64,000 nt of DNA from Oscillibacter hominis (GCF_014334055.1 NZ_CP060490.1:558001-622000), one strand, 5' to 3'; positions 8,749 to 16,181 are shown, numbered from the stretch's first letter. Numbers and translations: made by a program. The notes: generated by a model from the letters alone, not told the origin.

Positions 8749-10674
8749 TCAGTTAAAAAATCCCTCCGGGTGATTGTCCTTGTCAAAAAGGTGGTTGTAG
8801 GCCATGATCCGGTAGTCGTCATAGAGGGCCTGCTGCTCTTCGGTGAGCTCCGCCTCCTCCTCTGTCACCAGGCCGTCGGCGGTTCGGAAGCCGATGGTGG
8901 TGGTCACGTCGAAGTGCTCCATCAGCGCGGCATGGAGCTGCTGATATCCGGTGAGGGGGAAGCCGGCCAGCTGCGCGGTGAGGGTGCCCAGGTAGTTGGA
9001 GCTGATGCGAACGTCCTCGGATTCTGGTATGTCGTAATTGGCCCAGATGAAAAACGGGGTCTCGTGCTGGACCATGGCCTCCTCCGTGGTGCGGTCCCCC
9101 AACTTCTTACCGTAGAGATACTCATAGAAGGAGTTCTCCAGGGGAGGCTGGTGGTCGCCGAAAAAGACGATCATCGTGCGCTCATCGGAGGCGCTGTAGT
9201 GTTCGATGAGCTCCCGGATGGCGTTGTCGCTCTCCCGCATCAGGGAAAAGAACTGGGCGGCCACCGGCGACTTGCCCTGGCTGTCGCCGGAGAGCTCCAC
9301 GGTGCGCTCCAGGTTGTTCCACCCCTGCTGGTAGCCGCTGTGGTTCTGGATGGTCACATTGAAAATAAAGGTTGGCTCCTCCGATTCGTCGGTCATCCGG
9401 TAGAGCTGCTCATAGTCGTTGGAGTCGCTGATGTACTTTCGGATGTATGCGGGGGTTTGCACGTCCTCATCGTAGAGCTGTACGTCAAAGCCCATCCAGT
9501 CGTAGACAAAGGTGCGGTTCCACCCGGAGGAGTAGTAGGGGTGGAAGGCAATGGTGTGATAGCCAAGCCCCTTGGCCTGAGAGACCAGGGAGGGGCAGTT
9601 GTCGTAGAGGTAGAGCTGATAGGCCACGGTGGAAGAGGGCAGGAAGGCCAGGGAATCGCCGGTCAGGTATTCAAACTCCACATTGGCGGTGCCGCCGCCG
9701 GTGACGGGGGAGTACATGGTGCCCTTGACCGTGTTCTCCGTCAGAGAATGGTAGTAAGGGAGCGGATCCTCGGAGAGCTCTAACTTTTCAAAGCCGCCGA
9801 GGTCTGCAAAGGATTCGTTCATGACCACGATCAGGTTGACCGGGTACTCCGCTCCATCCACGCTGGCGGTGCCGGGATACCGCTGGGCGATCTCATTGAC
9901 CCGGTCCAGGTCGTATCCTTCCGGCGCGCGGACGAAGCTGTAGCTGAGGGAGGTCATGAAGTTCAGCAGCCAGCCGTTCTGCTGGGTTCTCCACTGCTGG
10001 GCGTAAATACCCACAGTAGGCAGCAGGCCTGTGCAGAAAAAGGCAAAAAGGAATGCCCCGATGACGCCCCAGGAGAGGAAACAGGTGCGCAGGCGCAGCT
10101 TATTCCGGCCCTTGTGACGGGGGACCAGGAACAAAAGCAGCAGGTAGACCAGTAAAATGGCCAGAGCGGCCCACACGGTTCGATCCGGCGTGTAGTCGTA
10201 GTCCGAGGCCACATTGGCCGCCGTCTGAAGGCACAGGAGGTCGACGGGGAAGATGACCCGGCCCCGGAAGGTCAGGACATAGTGGTTCAAAAGGCCGATG
10301 ACAAAGCAGAACACGGCGCTGATGCCGGCGGACAGGTTCCTTCGGCCCGTCACCATCCGCACCACCCAGTAGATCAGGCTGTACCACAGGAGGTTGAAGG
10401 CGATCTGCCCAATATTCAAATCGGTGAAGGGATTGTTGGTATTCATCAGCTCCACGCCGCAGTAGGAGGCGAAAGGCCCGATCCAAAATACCAGCCGGGA
10501 GAGGTTCTCCCGGTCTTTCAGCCAGGCGGGCAGCGCCCGCCGTCCGGCTCTGCGTGCAGAGCCGTCTTCTGCCCCGGCAGAAGACGCATGTCCCTCTGAA
10601 TAATCCAGGACGGTGAGGGTTCTGACGGCGGGGGAGCACTGATCCTCCGGCGCCGTCTGAAGATTGGATTCCAT
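8749..10674 (-). CDS. LTA synthase-like membrane sulfatase
   Basis: A 641-residue protein with about five membrane helices (roughly residues 60-220) and an extracellular sulfatase-fold domain (about 270-570). Metal and catalytic motifs of the LtaS group are visible: VVMNESF near residue 285, GGGTANVEFEY near 328 with the expected catalytic threonine, NHSGY, and FFGDHQPP near 505. Such enzymes transfer glycerol-phosphate from phosphatidylglycerol to a growing lipoteichoic acid chain or modify related polymers; the precise substrate is not readable. The cytoplasmic N-terminus of about 50 residues is polar and probably disordered. It leads a two-gene operon with the SRPBCC gene, with a promoter and a 15-bp palindrome directly upstream. 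Confidence 0.88.
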   Translation of the reverse strand: MESNLQTAPEDQCSPAVRTLTVLDYSEGHASSAGAEDGSARRAGRRALPAWLKDRENLSRLVFWIGPFASYCGVELMNTNNPFTDLNIGQIAFNLLWYSLIYWVVRMVTGRRNLSAGISAVFCFVIGLLNHYVLTFRGRVIFPVDLLCLQTAANVASDYDYTPDRTVWAALAILLVYLLLLFLVPRHKGRNKLRLRTCFLSWGVIGAFLFAFFCTGLLPTVGIYAQQWRTQQNGWLLNFMTSLSYSFVRAPEGYDLDRVNEIAQRYPGTASVDGAEYPVNLIVVMNESFADLGGFEKLELSEDPLPYYHSLTENTVKGTMYSPVTGGGTANVEFEYLTGDSLAFLPSSTVAYQLYLYDNCPSLVSQAKGLGYHTIAFHPYYSSGWNRTFVYDWMGFDVQLYDEDVQTPAYIRKYISDSNDYEQLYRMTDESEEPTFIFNVTIQNHSGYQQGWNNLERTVELSGDSQGKSPVAAQFFSLMRESDNAIRELIEHYSASDERTMIVFFGDHQPPLENSFYEYLYGKKLGDRTTEEAMVQHETPFFIWANYDIPESEDVRISSNYLGTLTAQLAGFPLTGYQQLHAALMEHFDVTTTIGFRTADGLVTEEEAELTEEQQALYDDYRIMAYNHLFDKDNHPEGFFN

Positions 10675-10713
10675 GTTTGCGAGTTCCTTCCTTATGGGTA
10701 AAAATCGGATGAT

Positions 10714-10728
10714 GCGTGAAATTCACGC
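10714..10728. promoter_or_regulatory. Palindrome at the LTA-synthase-like gene start, possible operator
   Basis: GCGTGAA and TTCACGC flank a single central A, giving a perfect palindrome. It lies at the predicted transcription start, where a bound repressor would block initiation. No regulator for it can be named. Confidence 0.45.
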
Positions 10729-10734
10729 TGTTCT

Positions 10735-10763
10735 AATATACCATAGACGAGATAAGAATTCAA
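10735..10763 (-). promoter_or_regulatory. Promoter of the LTA-synthase-like operon
   Basis: TTGAAT (10763-10758) and TATATT (10740-10735) on the minus strand are 17 bp apart, with TGG forming an extended -10. Confidence 0.65.
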
Positions 10764-10812
10764 CTTGTGCCGCCTGGCCAAAAATTTCACCATTTGCCAA
10801 TGCGCCCTCCGG

Positions 10813-10846
10813 GAAAAAAGATACGCCGCCCGATTTCGGGCGGCGC
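10813..10846 (-). terminator. ribU terminator
   Basis: The stem CGCCGCCCGA with its complement (10824-10833/10836-10845) is followed on the minus strand by a U-run read from 10819-10814, about 15 nt after the ribU stop. Confidence 0.85.
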
Positions 10847-10860
10847 ATCAAAGAGAGGGT

Positions 10861-11478
10861 TTATTTGTGCAGCAGGGGGGAGAGGGGCTTATAGATCAGG
10901 AAGCAGAGAATTACGTCGATCATCCCCTTGAGGAAGGTGAAGGGCATGTTGAAGGTCACCAGGCAATCCAAAAGTCCGTTGGCAGAGGGCCGGATGGCCT
11001 GATACATGCCGACAATCACGTCGATGGGCATCAGCTTGGCGTAGATGGGATAGGTGAGGTAGTAGTTCAGCGGCACGCTGAGTAGCGCCATGGCCAGGGC
11101 CCCCAGGACGGAGCCGATGATGGCGCCCTTGCGGCTCTTGTGGTTGTGGAAGCGCAGATAGACGCTGCCCGCCGCATATACAAATATGGCCCCCAATAAA
11201 AAGTTGCACAGTTCGCCGACGCAGCCGGTGGAGGTGCGCAGGCAGTTGATCAGGTTTTTGATGAAGCAAACGGCCACGCCGTACACCGGGCCCAGGCTGA
11301 AAGAGGCCAGAAGGGCCGGAAGCTCCGAAACGTCCATTTTGATGAATGCGGGCATAAAGGGGACGGAGAAGTCCACAAACATCAGCACCGCGGACACCGC
11401 CGAAAGCATGGCGGTGACGGTGATCCGGTGGGTCTTGCTCTGGGTGCGGCTTCTTGCCGCGTTTTCCACTCGTTCCAT
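10861..11478 (-). CDS. ribU: Riboflavin ECF transporter S component RibU
   Basis: A 205-residue membrane protein with about six hydrophobic segments and the S-component pattern: ITVTAMLSAVSAVLMF in helix 1, and PALLASFSLGPVYGVAVCFIKNL, which matches the RibU consensus around the substrate site. It binds riboflavin and works with a shared EcfAA'T energising module that is not in this window. An upstream FMN riboswitch supports the substrate. I start it at ATG 11478, preceded by AAAGGAG; a longer frame to 11607 would run through the riboswitch terminator hairpin and cannot be real. Expression should be lowered when FMN is plentiful. Confidence 0.93.
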   Translation of the reverse strand: MERVENAARSRTQSKTHRITVTAMLSAVSAVLMFVDFSVPFMPAFIKMDVSELPALLASFSLGPVYGVAVCFIKNLINCLRTSTGCVGELCNFLLGAIFVYAAGSVYLRFHNHKSRKGAIIGSVLGALAMALLSVPLNYYLTYPIYAKLMPIDVIVGMYQAIRPSANGLLDCLVTFNMPFTFLKGMIDVILCFLIYKPLSPLLHK

Positions 11479-11540
11479 GATACATAGCTCCTTTGCTGTT
11501 TGCGCGCCGAGAGGCGTTGAATTTTTTGCCCTGAGGCAAG

Positions 11541-11575
11541 AAAAAACACCTTGAAAGCATGTGCCTTCCAAGGTG
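11541..11575 (-). terminator. Expression-platform terminator of the FMN riboswitch
   Basis: On the minus strand an 11-bp arm pair (11575-11565 with 11557-11547) is followed by UUUUUU. A second short hairpin (11526-11539) follows before the ribU ribosome binding site. Confidence 0.8.
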
Positions 11576-11608
11576 AACAAACAGCAAGGAATTACTCCCT
11601 GCCGCACT

Positions 11609-11737
11609 CATCTTCTACCATCCAGACTGTAACTGTCGGTACCGGATTCGCACCGGTTCCTGCTGCAAAACAGCTCGCGGACTCAGCCCATTGAGGGAAT
11701 CACCGCCGGTGGGGACTTGCACCCCGCCCCGAAGACA
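11609..11737 (-). ncRNA. FMN riboswitch (RFN element)
   Basis: The minus strand shows the full RFN consensus: GGGCGGGGUGCAAGUCCCC, CCGGCGGU, GAGUCCGCGAGC, GGUGCGAAUCCGGU and the closing CAGUCUGGAUGGUAGAAG. It precedes a terminator hairpin and ribU, so FMN should reduce transporter expression. Confidence 0.96.
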
Positions 11738-11763
11738 TACATTCAATTGTTTTTCCGCGTCCT

Positions 11764-11791
11764 ATTATAACACCCCCGCATCAAAATGCAA
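11764..11791 (-). promoter_or_regulatory. Promoter of the FMN riboswitch-ribU transcript
   Basis: TTGCAT (11791-11786) and TATAAT (11769-11764) on the minus strand are 16 bp apart, ending about 25 nt before the aptamer. Confidence 0.75.
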
Positions 11792-11806
11792 GAGGAAATT
11801 TTGAGT

Positions 11807-12031
11807 TTACCGGCAAACTTCCTTCCGGTCCGTCCGCCCCACCAGATAGTCCAGGGAAACCTGGTAATACTCCGCAATGCGCACCAGGATATCCAGCTTT
11901 GGTTCCCGGGTCATCAGCTCATAGTTCTGGTAGGTTTTTTCAGTGATATCGCAGTAGATCGCCACCTGGCCCTGGGTCAATCCGGCCTCGGCCCTGCACC
12001 GGCGGAGGCGGGTTGCTAAAACATCTCTCAT
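11807..12031 (-). CDS. Small XRE-family HTH transcriptional regulator
   Basis: A 74-residue protein consisting almost wholly of a Cro/CI-type helix-turn-helix: LRRCRAEAGLTQGQVA and ITEKTYQNYELMTREPKLDILVRIAEYYQVSLDYLVGR. Such single-domain regulators bind DNA as dimers. I choose ATG 12031; an in-frame TTG two codons earlier is less likely. It is divergent from the YpsA-like gene. The shared intergenic region carries an 8-bp inverted repeat and a 9-bp direct repeat, so it may control both genes (inference). Confidence 0.85.
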   Translation of the reverse strand: MRDVLATRLRRCRAEAGLTQGQVAIYCDITEKTYQNYELMTREPKLDILVRIAEYYQVSLDYLVGRTDRKEVCR

Positions 12032-12043
12032 ATACAAGCACCT

Positions 12044-12104
12044 ACGATTGTTCTTGACACATTTAGTATATGAGGCTAAAATGGAGAATATACTAACGAT
12101 TGTT
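12044..12104. promoter_or_regulatory. Operator candidates between the XRE and YpsA-like genes
   Basis: ACGATTGTT occurs twice in the same orientation (12044-12052 and 12096-12104). Between them TAGTATAT (12064-12071) and ATATACTA (12088-12095) form a perfect 8-bp inverted repeat with a 16-bp spacer. The repeats overlap the -35/-10 region at 12054-12082. Confidence 0.55.
12054..12082 (+). promoter_or_regulatory. Upstream promoter toward the YpsA-like gene
   Basis: TTGACA (12054-12059) and TAAAAT (12077-12082) are 17 bp apart. The inverted repeat TAGTATAT/ATATACTA lies across it, so it is likely regulated. Confidence 0.65.
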
Positions 12105-12124
12105 GGTGGAATTCAATTCTCTAC

Positions 12125-12153
12125 TTTACAAAATAGAAAATTTGTTCTATAAT
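12125..12153 (+). promoter_or_regulatory. Proximal promoter of the YpsA-like gene
   Basis: TTTACA (12125-12130) and TATAAT (12148-12153) are 17 bp apart, giving a start near 12160, about 20 nt before the coding region. Confidence 0.75.
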
Positions 12154-12181
12154 AGACATAAAAAGCAGAGGGGGGCGCGCG

Positions 12182-12691
12182 ATGAGAGGACGGCAGAGCA
12201 CCTGCAGCTTTACCGGCCACCGGCCGGGGAAGCTGCCCTGGGGGATGGACGAGGGAGACCTCAGGTGCCGGAATTTGAAGCAGCGGCTGTGGGACGCGGT
12301 GGAGGCCGCATACCAGGAGGGGATGCGGCATTTCATCTGCGGCATGGCGCTGGGCTGCGACCTCTTTTTTGCGGAGGCTGTGCTCCGGCTGCGGGAGATG
12401 CACCCGGAGGTGACGCTGGAGGCGGCGATCCCCTGTCTCACCCAGGCGGACACATGGCCTCCGGCGCAGCAGAGGCGCTACCGCGCGCTGTTGGAGCAGT
12501 GCGACTATGAGACGGTGGTGCAGGAGAAGTACTCCAGCACCTGCATGCAGCGGCGGGACCGGTATATGGTGGACCACTCCGCCATGCTGATCGCCGTATT
12601 CGACGGCCTGCCTGGCGGAACGCGCTATACGGTCCAGTACGCCATGGAGCGGGGAGTCAATGTGGTGGACCTGCCCGCGATGCTGCGGTAA
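12182..12691 (+). CDS. YpsA-like SLOG-family (DUF1273) protein
   Basis: A 169-residue protein with the SLOG/YpsA signature: the N-terminal CSFTGHRPGKLPWG, FICGMALGCDLFFAEAVL and the later LIAVFDGLPGGTRYTVQYA. SLOG domains are Rossmann-like folds thought to bind nucleotides or nucleotide-derived ligands; YpsA of Bacillus subtilis is linked to cell division and stress. The catalytic or ligand role here is unknown. The ATG is preceded by GAGGGGGG with normal spacing. Two promoter matches and repeats lie between it and the divergent XRE regulator, and a strong terminator follows, so it is a single-gene unit. Confidence 0.85.
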   Translation: MRGRQSTCSFTGHRPGKLPWGMDEGDLRCRNLKQRLWDAVEAAYQEGMRHFICGMALGCDLFFAEAVLRLREMHPEVTLEAAIPCLTQADTWPPAQQRRYRALLEQCDYETVVQEKYSSTCMQRRDRYMVDHSAMLIAVFDGLPGGTRYTVQYAMERGVNVVDLPAMLR

Positions 12692-12728
12692 AAAAGGACC
12701 CGCCGGAACTCCGGCGGGTCCTTTTTTA
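12691..12728 (+). terminator. Terminator of the YpsA-like gene
   Basis: A GC-rich stem (GGACCCGCCGGA with its complement) is followed by a run of six T and preceded by an A-run, directly after the stop codon. Confidence 0.9.
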
Positions 12729-13248
12729 TAATGGGAGGCAGTTTGAATATCCCTCTCTACACAGCACAACCCCCCATTCGTCCAGCGCGAATGGGGGGCT
12801 ACCGCTCTTTCTGATTTTCGGTCAAACTTGCTACCTCTTACTTTCTACGGGTTCGTTCGGAACAAAATTGAAACATACTGTGGATTGCTATGCAAACTAC
12901 CGGAAACATATTGCACACAGGATACTTCCTCATGCTTCTCATCAGAGTGAGTGCTGTTTTGGTTTTGCGGTTAGCGCCAGTTGTCCCGAACGGCTGGGAT
13001 GGGGATTTGCTCTGGGGTCGGATCTATCTTCTGAGAATTTTGTGGCCCATGGGACTCACTCCTTCCCTGTGTCTACACTGTACAATAGGCTCCTGAAAAT
13101 GTCAAGGGCATTGAAAGGTTTTCTACAAAAAATAGAAGTAAAACGATTGAATATTGTGCAAAATATACAAAAATGCATTAGAAGGGAAGGATTGGCACCG
13201 ATGGTTCTCCGGCGGAATTGTGTTGGAGAACAGGCGATATCCCGCATT
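12729..13248. other. Non-coding stretch before the recombinase gene
   Basis: No convincing gene. A hairpin with an 11-bp stem (CCCCCCATTCG and complement, 12770-12796) lacks a T-run. The longest open frame (12868-13275, plus) has no ribosome binding site and no recognisable protein pattern. The 13090-13200 part is AT-rich. Confidence 0.5.
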
Positions 13249-13278
13249 TTGAATAGAAAGCCTCCGGTAAGGTAAAAT
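13249..13278 (+). promoter_or_regulatory. Promoter of the tyrosine recombinase gene
   Basis: TTGAAT (13249-13254) and TAAAAT (13273-13278) are 18 bp apart, about 29 nt before the start codon. Confidence 0.55.
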
Positions 13279-13306
13279 AAACCATTCACATTGCGGAGGT
13301 TAAAAC

Positions 13307-14152
13307 ATGAATGAATATCTGATGACACAGCGGGATATCACCGCCTTTGCGCGGTATCTCCACACTGAAGAGCGAAGCGCCGGTACGATTGAAAAATATT
13401 TGCGGGATGTGAGGGCCTTTGCCTGCTGGATGGAGGGGCGGGCGGTGGTCAAGGAGGACGCGGCCTTGTGGAAAGCGCACCTTTTGGGCCTTGGGTATGC
13501 CCCGGTCACCATCAACTCCATGCTGGCTGCGGTCAACAGCTTTTTCCGCTTCAAGGGCTGGGAGGGGGTTCGGGTAAAATTCCTAAAAGTACAGCGGCGG
13601 ATGTTCCGGGAAGCCGGCCGGGAACTGAGCCGGGACGACTACGGGCGGCTGCTTGACACCGCACGGAAGCGGGGGCAGGAGCGGCTGGCGTTGCTGATGG
13701 AGGCCATCTGTGGTACCGGGGTGCGGGTCAGTGAGGTGCGCTACCTCACTGTGGAGGCGGCCCTTGAAGGGCGGGCGGAGGTAGCACTGAAAGGAAAAAT
13801 CCGGGTGATCCTTTTGCCTGAAAAACTTTGTAGGAAGCTGCTGAAGTACGCCAAAAAGCAAAAAATCGCATCCGGTGAGATATTTCTCACAGGAAGCGGA
13901 AAAGGCCTCTCGCGGCGGCAAATCTGGGCGGAAATGAAGCGGCTGTGCAACCACGCAGGGGTGGAACCCTCCAAGGTGTTTCCCCATAACCTCCGCCATC
14001 TTTTCGCGGCCACATTTTACAGGGCCTGCCGGGATATTGCCCACCTGGCGGATGTGCTGGGACACTCCAGCATGGAAACCACCCGCATCTATCTGCTGGC
14101 CACAGGCACGGAGCAGAGGGAGCAGCTGGACCGGTTGGGATTGATCTGTTAG
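13307..14152 (+). CDS. Tyrosine recombinase (candidate invertase of the adjacent switch)
   Basis: A 281-residue phage-integrase-family recombinase. The SAM-like core-binding domain spans about residues 5-90 and the catalytic domain about 105-275. Visible catalytic residues are Arg in GTGVRVSEVR, His-x-x-Arg in HNLRHLFAA, and GHSSMETTRIYL with the tyrosine nucleophile; a lysine between beta strands (LKGKIRV) is also present. The gene is intact with GCGGAGG before the ATG. Three bases after its stop begins an 18-bp inverted repeat that bounds a 260-bp segment containing a promoter. Length and solitary context fit XerC/D-like recombinases that flip promoters in Clostridia, so I infer it works on that segment. 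It could instead be an orphan integrase. Confidence 0.88.
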   Translation: MNEYLMTQRDITAFARYLHTEERSAGTIEKYLRDVRAFACWMEGRAVVKEDAALWKAHLLGLGYAPVTINSMLAAVNSFFRFKGWEGVRVKFLKVQRRMFREAGRELSRDDYGRLLDTARKRGQERLALLMEAICGTGVRVSEVRYLTVEAALEGRAEVALKGKIRVILLPEKLCRKLLKYAKKQKIASGEIFLTGSGKGLSRRQIWAEMKRLCNHAGVEPSKVFPHNLRHLFAATFYRACRDIAHLADVLGHSSMETTRIYLLATGTEQREQLDRLGLIC

Positions 14153-14154
14153 CG

Positions 14155-14414
14155 ACAAAATCAACATTTTGCCGCAGCAGCCAAGCCGCCTTGGCTACAT
14201 ATTTTGTAAAAATTATACCACGAACCGTTGGAAAATTCAAGTAGTTGCCCAATTTGCGCGCACTGAATAAAGCCGCAGGACGCAATTGTTTTGCGGCTTG
14301 ATCCTTGCGCCTCCAAACGGCTATGAAGGCGCTCCGGCGCTCCGGCTCCCTTCCCGATTTCTGGACTCAGCTGTAAGAAGGCTGCCGGAGCCGTATGCAA
14401 AATGTTGATTTTGT
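14155..14414. repeat. 260-bp segment bounded by perfect 18-bp inverted repeats (candidate invertible promoter)
   Basis: ACAAAATCAACATTTTGC at 14155-14172 is repeated as its exact reverse complement at 14397-14414. The outer flanks (GCG before, GATGAAG after) show no target-site duplication, which argues against a simple transposon. Inside lie a sigma-A-type promoter on the minus strand (14240-14212) and a 7-bp hairpin (about 14179-14196) between that promoter and the left repeat. A second hairpin (AAGCCGCA/TGCGGCTT, about 14268-14298) is also inside. In the present orientation the promoter fires leftwards into the recombinase gene; after inversion it would fire rightwards into the ORF at 14438. 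Confidence 0.75.
14212..14240 (-). promoter_or_regulatory. Promoter inside the candidate invertible segment
   Basis: On the minus strand TTGAAT (14240-14235) and TATAAT (14217-14212) are 17 bp apart. In the current orientation it would make antisense RNA to the recombinase; in the other it would sit about 80 bp upstream of ORF 14438. Confidence 0.65.
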
Positions 14415-14437
14415 GATGAAGCGGGAGGAGTGACGGC

Positions 14438-14692
14438 ATGCTGAATGGAAGTACGCTGGTTTCCCTGCTGGAGGCCATGCAACTTGAAACGGGATGCGAA
14501 TACCTGTCGGATCTGCGGCGGCTCCAGGAATGGCAGCGGATTCGTTTGGCCAGGGCCCTGGAGGGGCTGGCGGCGGAATCGGCGCCGCTGCGTGAGTGGA
14601 ACGACGCCCTGGCCTATTTGTCCAAGGAGCAGCCCCAGGGGACCTCTGAGGCCGCGCGGGCGCGGCTGATCCTGTCGCTGCGCGGCGGATGA
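14438..14692 (+). CDS. Small helical protein next to the inverted repeat, function unknown
   Basis: An 84-residue protein beginning MLNGSTLVSLLEAMQLETG, mostly predicted helical and rich in Leu, Ala, Glu and Arg, with no signal peptide or membrane segment. I do not recognise a family. It has an excellent ribosome binding site (GGGAGGAG about seven bases before ATG) lying just outside the right 18-bp repeat, but no promoter of its own in the present orientation. That arrangement makes it the likely output of the switch. It converges with spoVAE, and a terminator lies between. It could be a regulator or adaptor; the sequence does not say. Confidence 0.65.
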   Translation: MLNGSTLVSLLEAMQLETGCEYLSDLRRLQEWQRIRLARALEGLAAESAPLREWNDALAYLSKEQPQGTSEAARARLILSLRGG

Positions 14693-14706
14693 GCGGAAAA
14701 TGAAAG

Positions 14707-14738
14707 AGACGGCAGACCAGAAGTCCGCCGTCTTATTT
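14707..14738. terminator. Terminator between ORF 14438 and spoVAE
   Basis: AGACGGC (14707-14713) pairs with GCCGTCT (14727-14733) and is followed by a T-rich stretch. It lies between convergent genes. Confidence 0.55.
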
Positions 14739-14743
14739 CTTCT

Positions 14744-15100
14744 TCAGCGCTTATCGCCGGGGCGAAACAGCATGGCCATGAGAAAGCCGAAGAGCACGGC
14801 CGCTGCGATGCCGCCTGCGGTGGCGGTGAGGCCACCGGTGAGAACGCCCATCCAGCCCTTCTCGCCCACGGCCTTGCTCACGCCCTTGGCCAGGTTGTAG
14901 CCAAAGCCGGTCAGAGGGACGGTGGCTCCGGCACCGCCCCACTGGACGATGGGCTCATAAATGCCAAGAGCGCCCAAGATCACGCCGGCCACCACATAGC
15001 CGGTGAGGATGCGGGCGGGGGTCAGCTGGGTTTTGTCGATGAGAATCTGTCCGATGGCGCAGAGGATGCCGCCGCAGAGAAACGCATTCAAGTAGTCCAT
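14744..15100 (-). CDS. spoVAE: Stage V sporulation protein AE
   Basis: A 118-residue membrane protein with about three or four hydrophobic segments: YLNAFLCGGILCAIGQILID, GYVVAGVILGALGIY and GGLTATAGGIAAAVLFGFLMAML. The motif GGAGATVPLTGFGYNLAKG is typical of SpoVAE/SpoVAC. SpoVA proteins form the forespore inner-membrane complex that moves dipicolinic acid into the spore and out at germination. I choose ATG 15100; its ribosome binding site (GTGAGGTG) overlaps the spoVAD stop codon, showing translational coupling. The longer frame to 15139 would overlap spoVAD needlessly. Confidence 0.92.
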   Translation of the reverse strand: MDYLNAFLCGGILCAIGQILIDKTQLTPARILTGYVVAGVILGALGIYEPIVQWGGAGATVPLTGFGYNLAKGVSKAVGEKGWMGVLTGGLTATAGGIAAAVLFGFLMAMLFRPGDKR

Positions 15101-15110
15101 AGAGAACACC

Positions 15111-16127
15111 TCACTTGGTATTGGAAATGCAGATGGCATGGCTGATGCCGGGGATGGACTCCCCCTGGAAGGAGGAGGTGGGGGAGAGCAGTGCGCCGGT
15201 GGGGGCGAAGAGGATCCGCTTCCACCGTTTTTCCCGCATGCCCCGAAGCAGGTAGCCGTTGAGCACGGAGGCCGAGCAGCCGCAGCCGGAGCCTCCGGCG
15301 TGCATGTCCTGCTGTTTCAGGTCGTAGAGCATCAGGCCGCAGTCCTTGTAGTTCTTTCCCATCTTGACGCCGTCCTGGGCCATCAGGTCGCAGAGGATTT
15401 CATGACCCAGGGCTCCCAGGTCCCCGGTGACCACCAGGTCGAAGTCAGAAGGGGAGGTGTTGGTATCCTGGAAAAAGGCCAGCAGCGTATCGTGGGCGGC
15501 GGGGGCCATGGCGGCGCCCATATTGTTCACGTCGGAGATGCCCAGGTCCACGATCTTGCCGCAGGTGGCATGGGTGATATAAGGGCCGTCACCCTGGGCG
15601 CCCAGGATACAGCATCCGGAGGCGGTGGCTGTCCACTGGGCGGTTGGGGTTCGCTGGTTGCCATAGGGCACGGGCATGCGGTACTGCCGCTCCGCCGTGC
15701 AGAAGTGGGAAGAGGTCATGGCAGCGGCCAGCGTGGCAAATCCGCCGTCAATGGCCATGGCCGCCATTGCGAGGCTCTCGCCCATGGTGGAGCAGGCTCC
15801 ATAGAGGCCCAGGAAGGGCACGCCGAACTCCCGCAGGCCGAAGGAGGAACCGATGCACTGGTTCAAGAGGTCCCCTGCAAAGATATAATCCAGGTCGGAC
15901 GGGGCCATCCCGGCCTTTTGCAGCGCCCGGTTCAAAACCCGCTTCTGCATGGCTGACTCGCCCTTTTCCCAGGTTTTCTCTCCAAAGAAGGAGTCTTGGT
16001 CCAGCTCGTCAAAATAGTCTGCGAGGGGGCCGCGGCTCTCCATTTTGCCGCCTATATTGGAAAAAGAGATCACCGAAGGCGGTGAGGCAAAGGCCACCGT
16101 TCGTTTTCCCAGTCGTTTGCTTGTCAT
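15111..16127 (-). CDS. spoVAD: Stage V sporulation protein AD
   Basis: A 338-residue SpoVAD with the thiolase-like fold: GLYGACSTMGESLAMAA, AAAMTSSHFCTAERQYRMP, VVTGDLGALGHEILCDLM and GSGCGCSASVL. SpoVAD binds dipicolinic acid on the outer face of the spore inner membrane. I choose ATG 16127 because AAAGGAG lies eight bases upstream and residues begin TSKRLGKRTVAF as in homologues; the longer frame reaches into the divergent promoter region. spoVAC, usually the preceding gene, is not here; the next upstream gene is divergent. A sigma-G-like promoter lies at 16151-16181. Confidence 0.95.
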   Translation of the reverse strand: MTSKRLGKRTVAFASPPSVISFSNIGGKMESRGPLADYFDELDQDSFFGEKTWEKGESAMQKRVLNRALQKAGMAPSDLDYIFAGDLLNQCIGSSFGLREFGVPFLGLYGACSTMGESLAMAAMAIDGGFATLAAAMTSSHFCTAERQYRMPVPYGNQRTPTAQWTATASGCCILGAQGDGPYITHATCGKIVDLGISDVNNMGAAMAPAAHDTLLAFFQDTNTSPSDFDLVVTGDLGALGHEILCDLMAQDGVKMGKNYKDCGLMLYDLKQQDMHAGGSGCGCSASVLNGYLLRGMREKRWKRILFAPTGALLSPTSSFQGESIPGISHAICISNTK

Positions 16128-16150
16128 ATGCACGCTCCTTTCCGTGGATG

Positions 16151-16181
16151 TAGTATTTCCCCGGGCGGGAAAAATATCACA
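16151..16181 (-). promoter_or_regulatory. Possible sigma-G promoter of spoVAD-spoVAE
   Basis: On the minus strand TGTGATA and AATACTA are 17 bp apart, resembling forespore sigma-G sites (the -10 consensus is CATACTA). The B. subtilis spoVA operon is sigma-G dependent, which supports it. Confidence 0.45.

Noticed and set aside
12868..13275. 135-codon plus-strand open frame before the recombinase
   Set aside because: No ribosome binding site, no family pattern, and it overlaps the recombinase promoter region.
14155..14414. Transposon (MITE) interpretation of the 18-bp inverted repeats
   Set aside because: No target-site duplication at the outer ends and no second copy in the window; the promoter and adjacent recombinase fit an invertible segment better. 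Not fully excluded.
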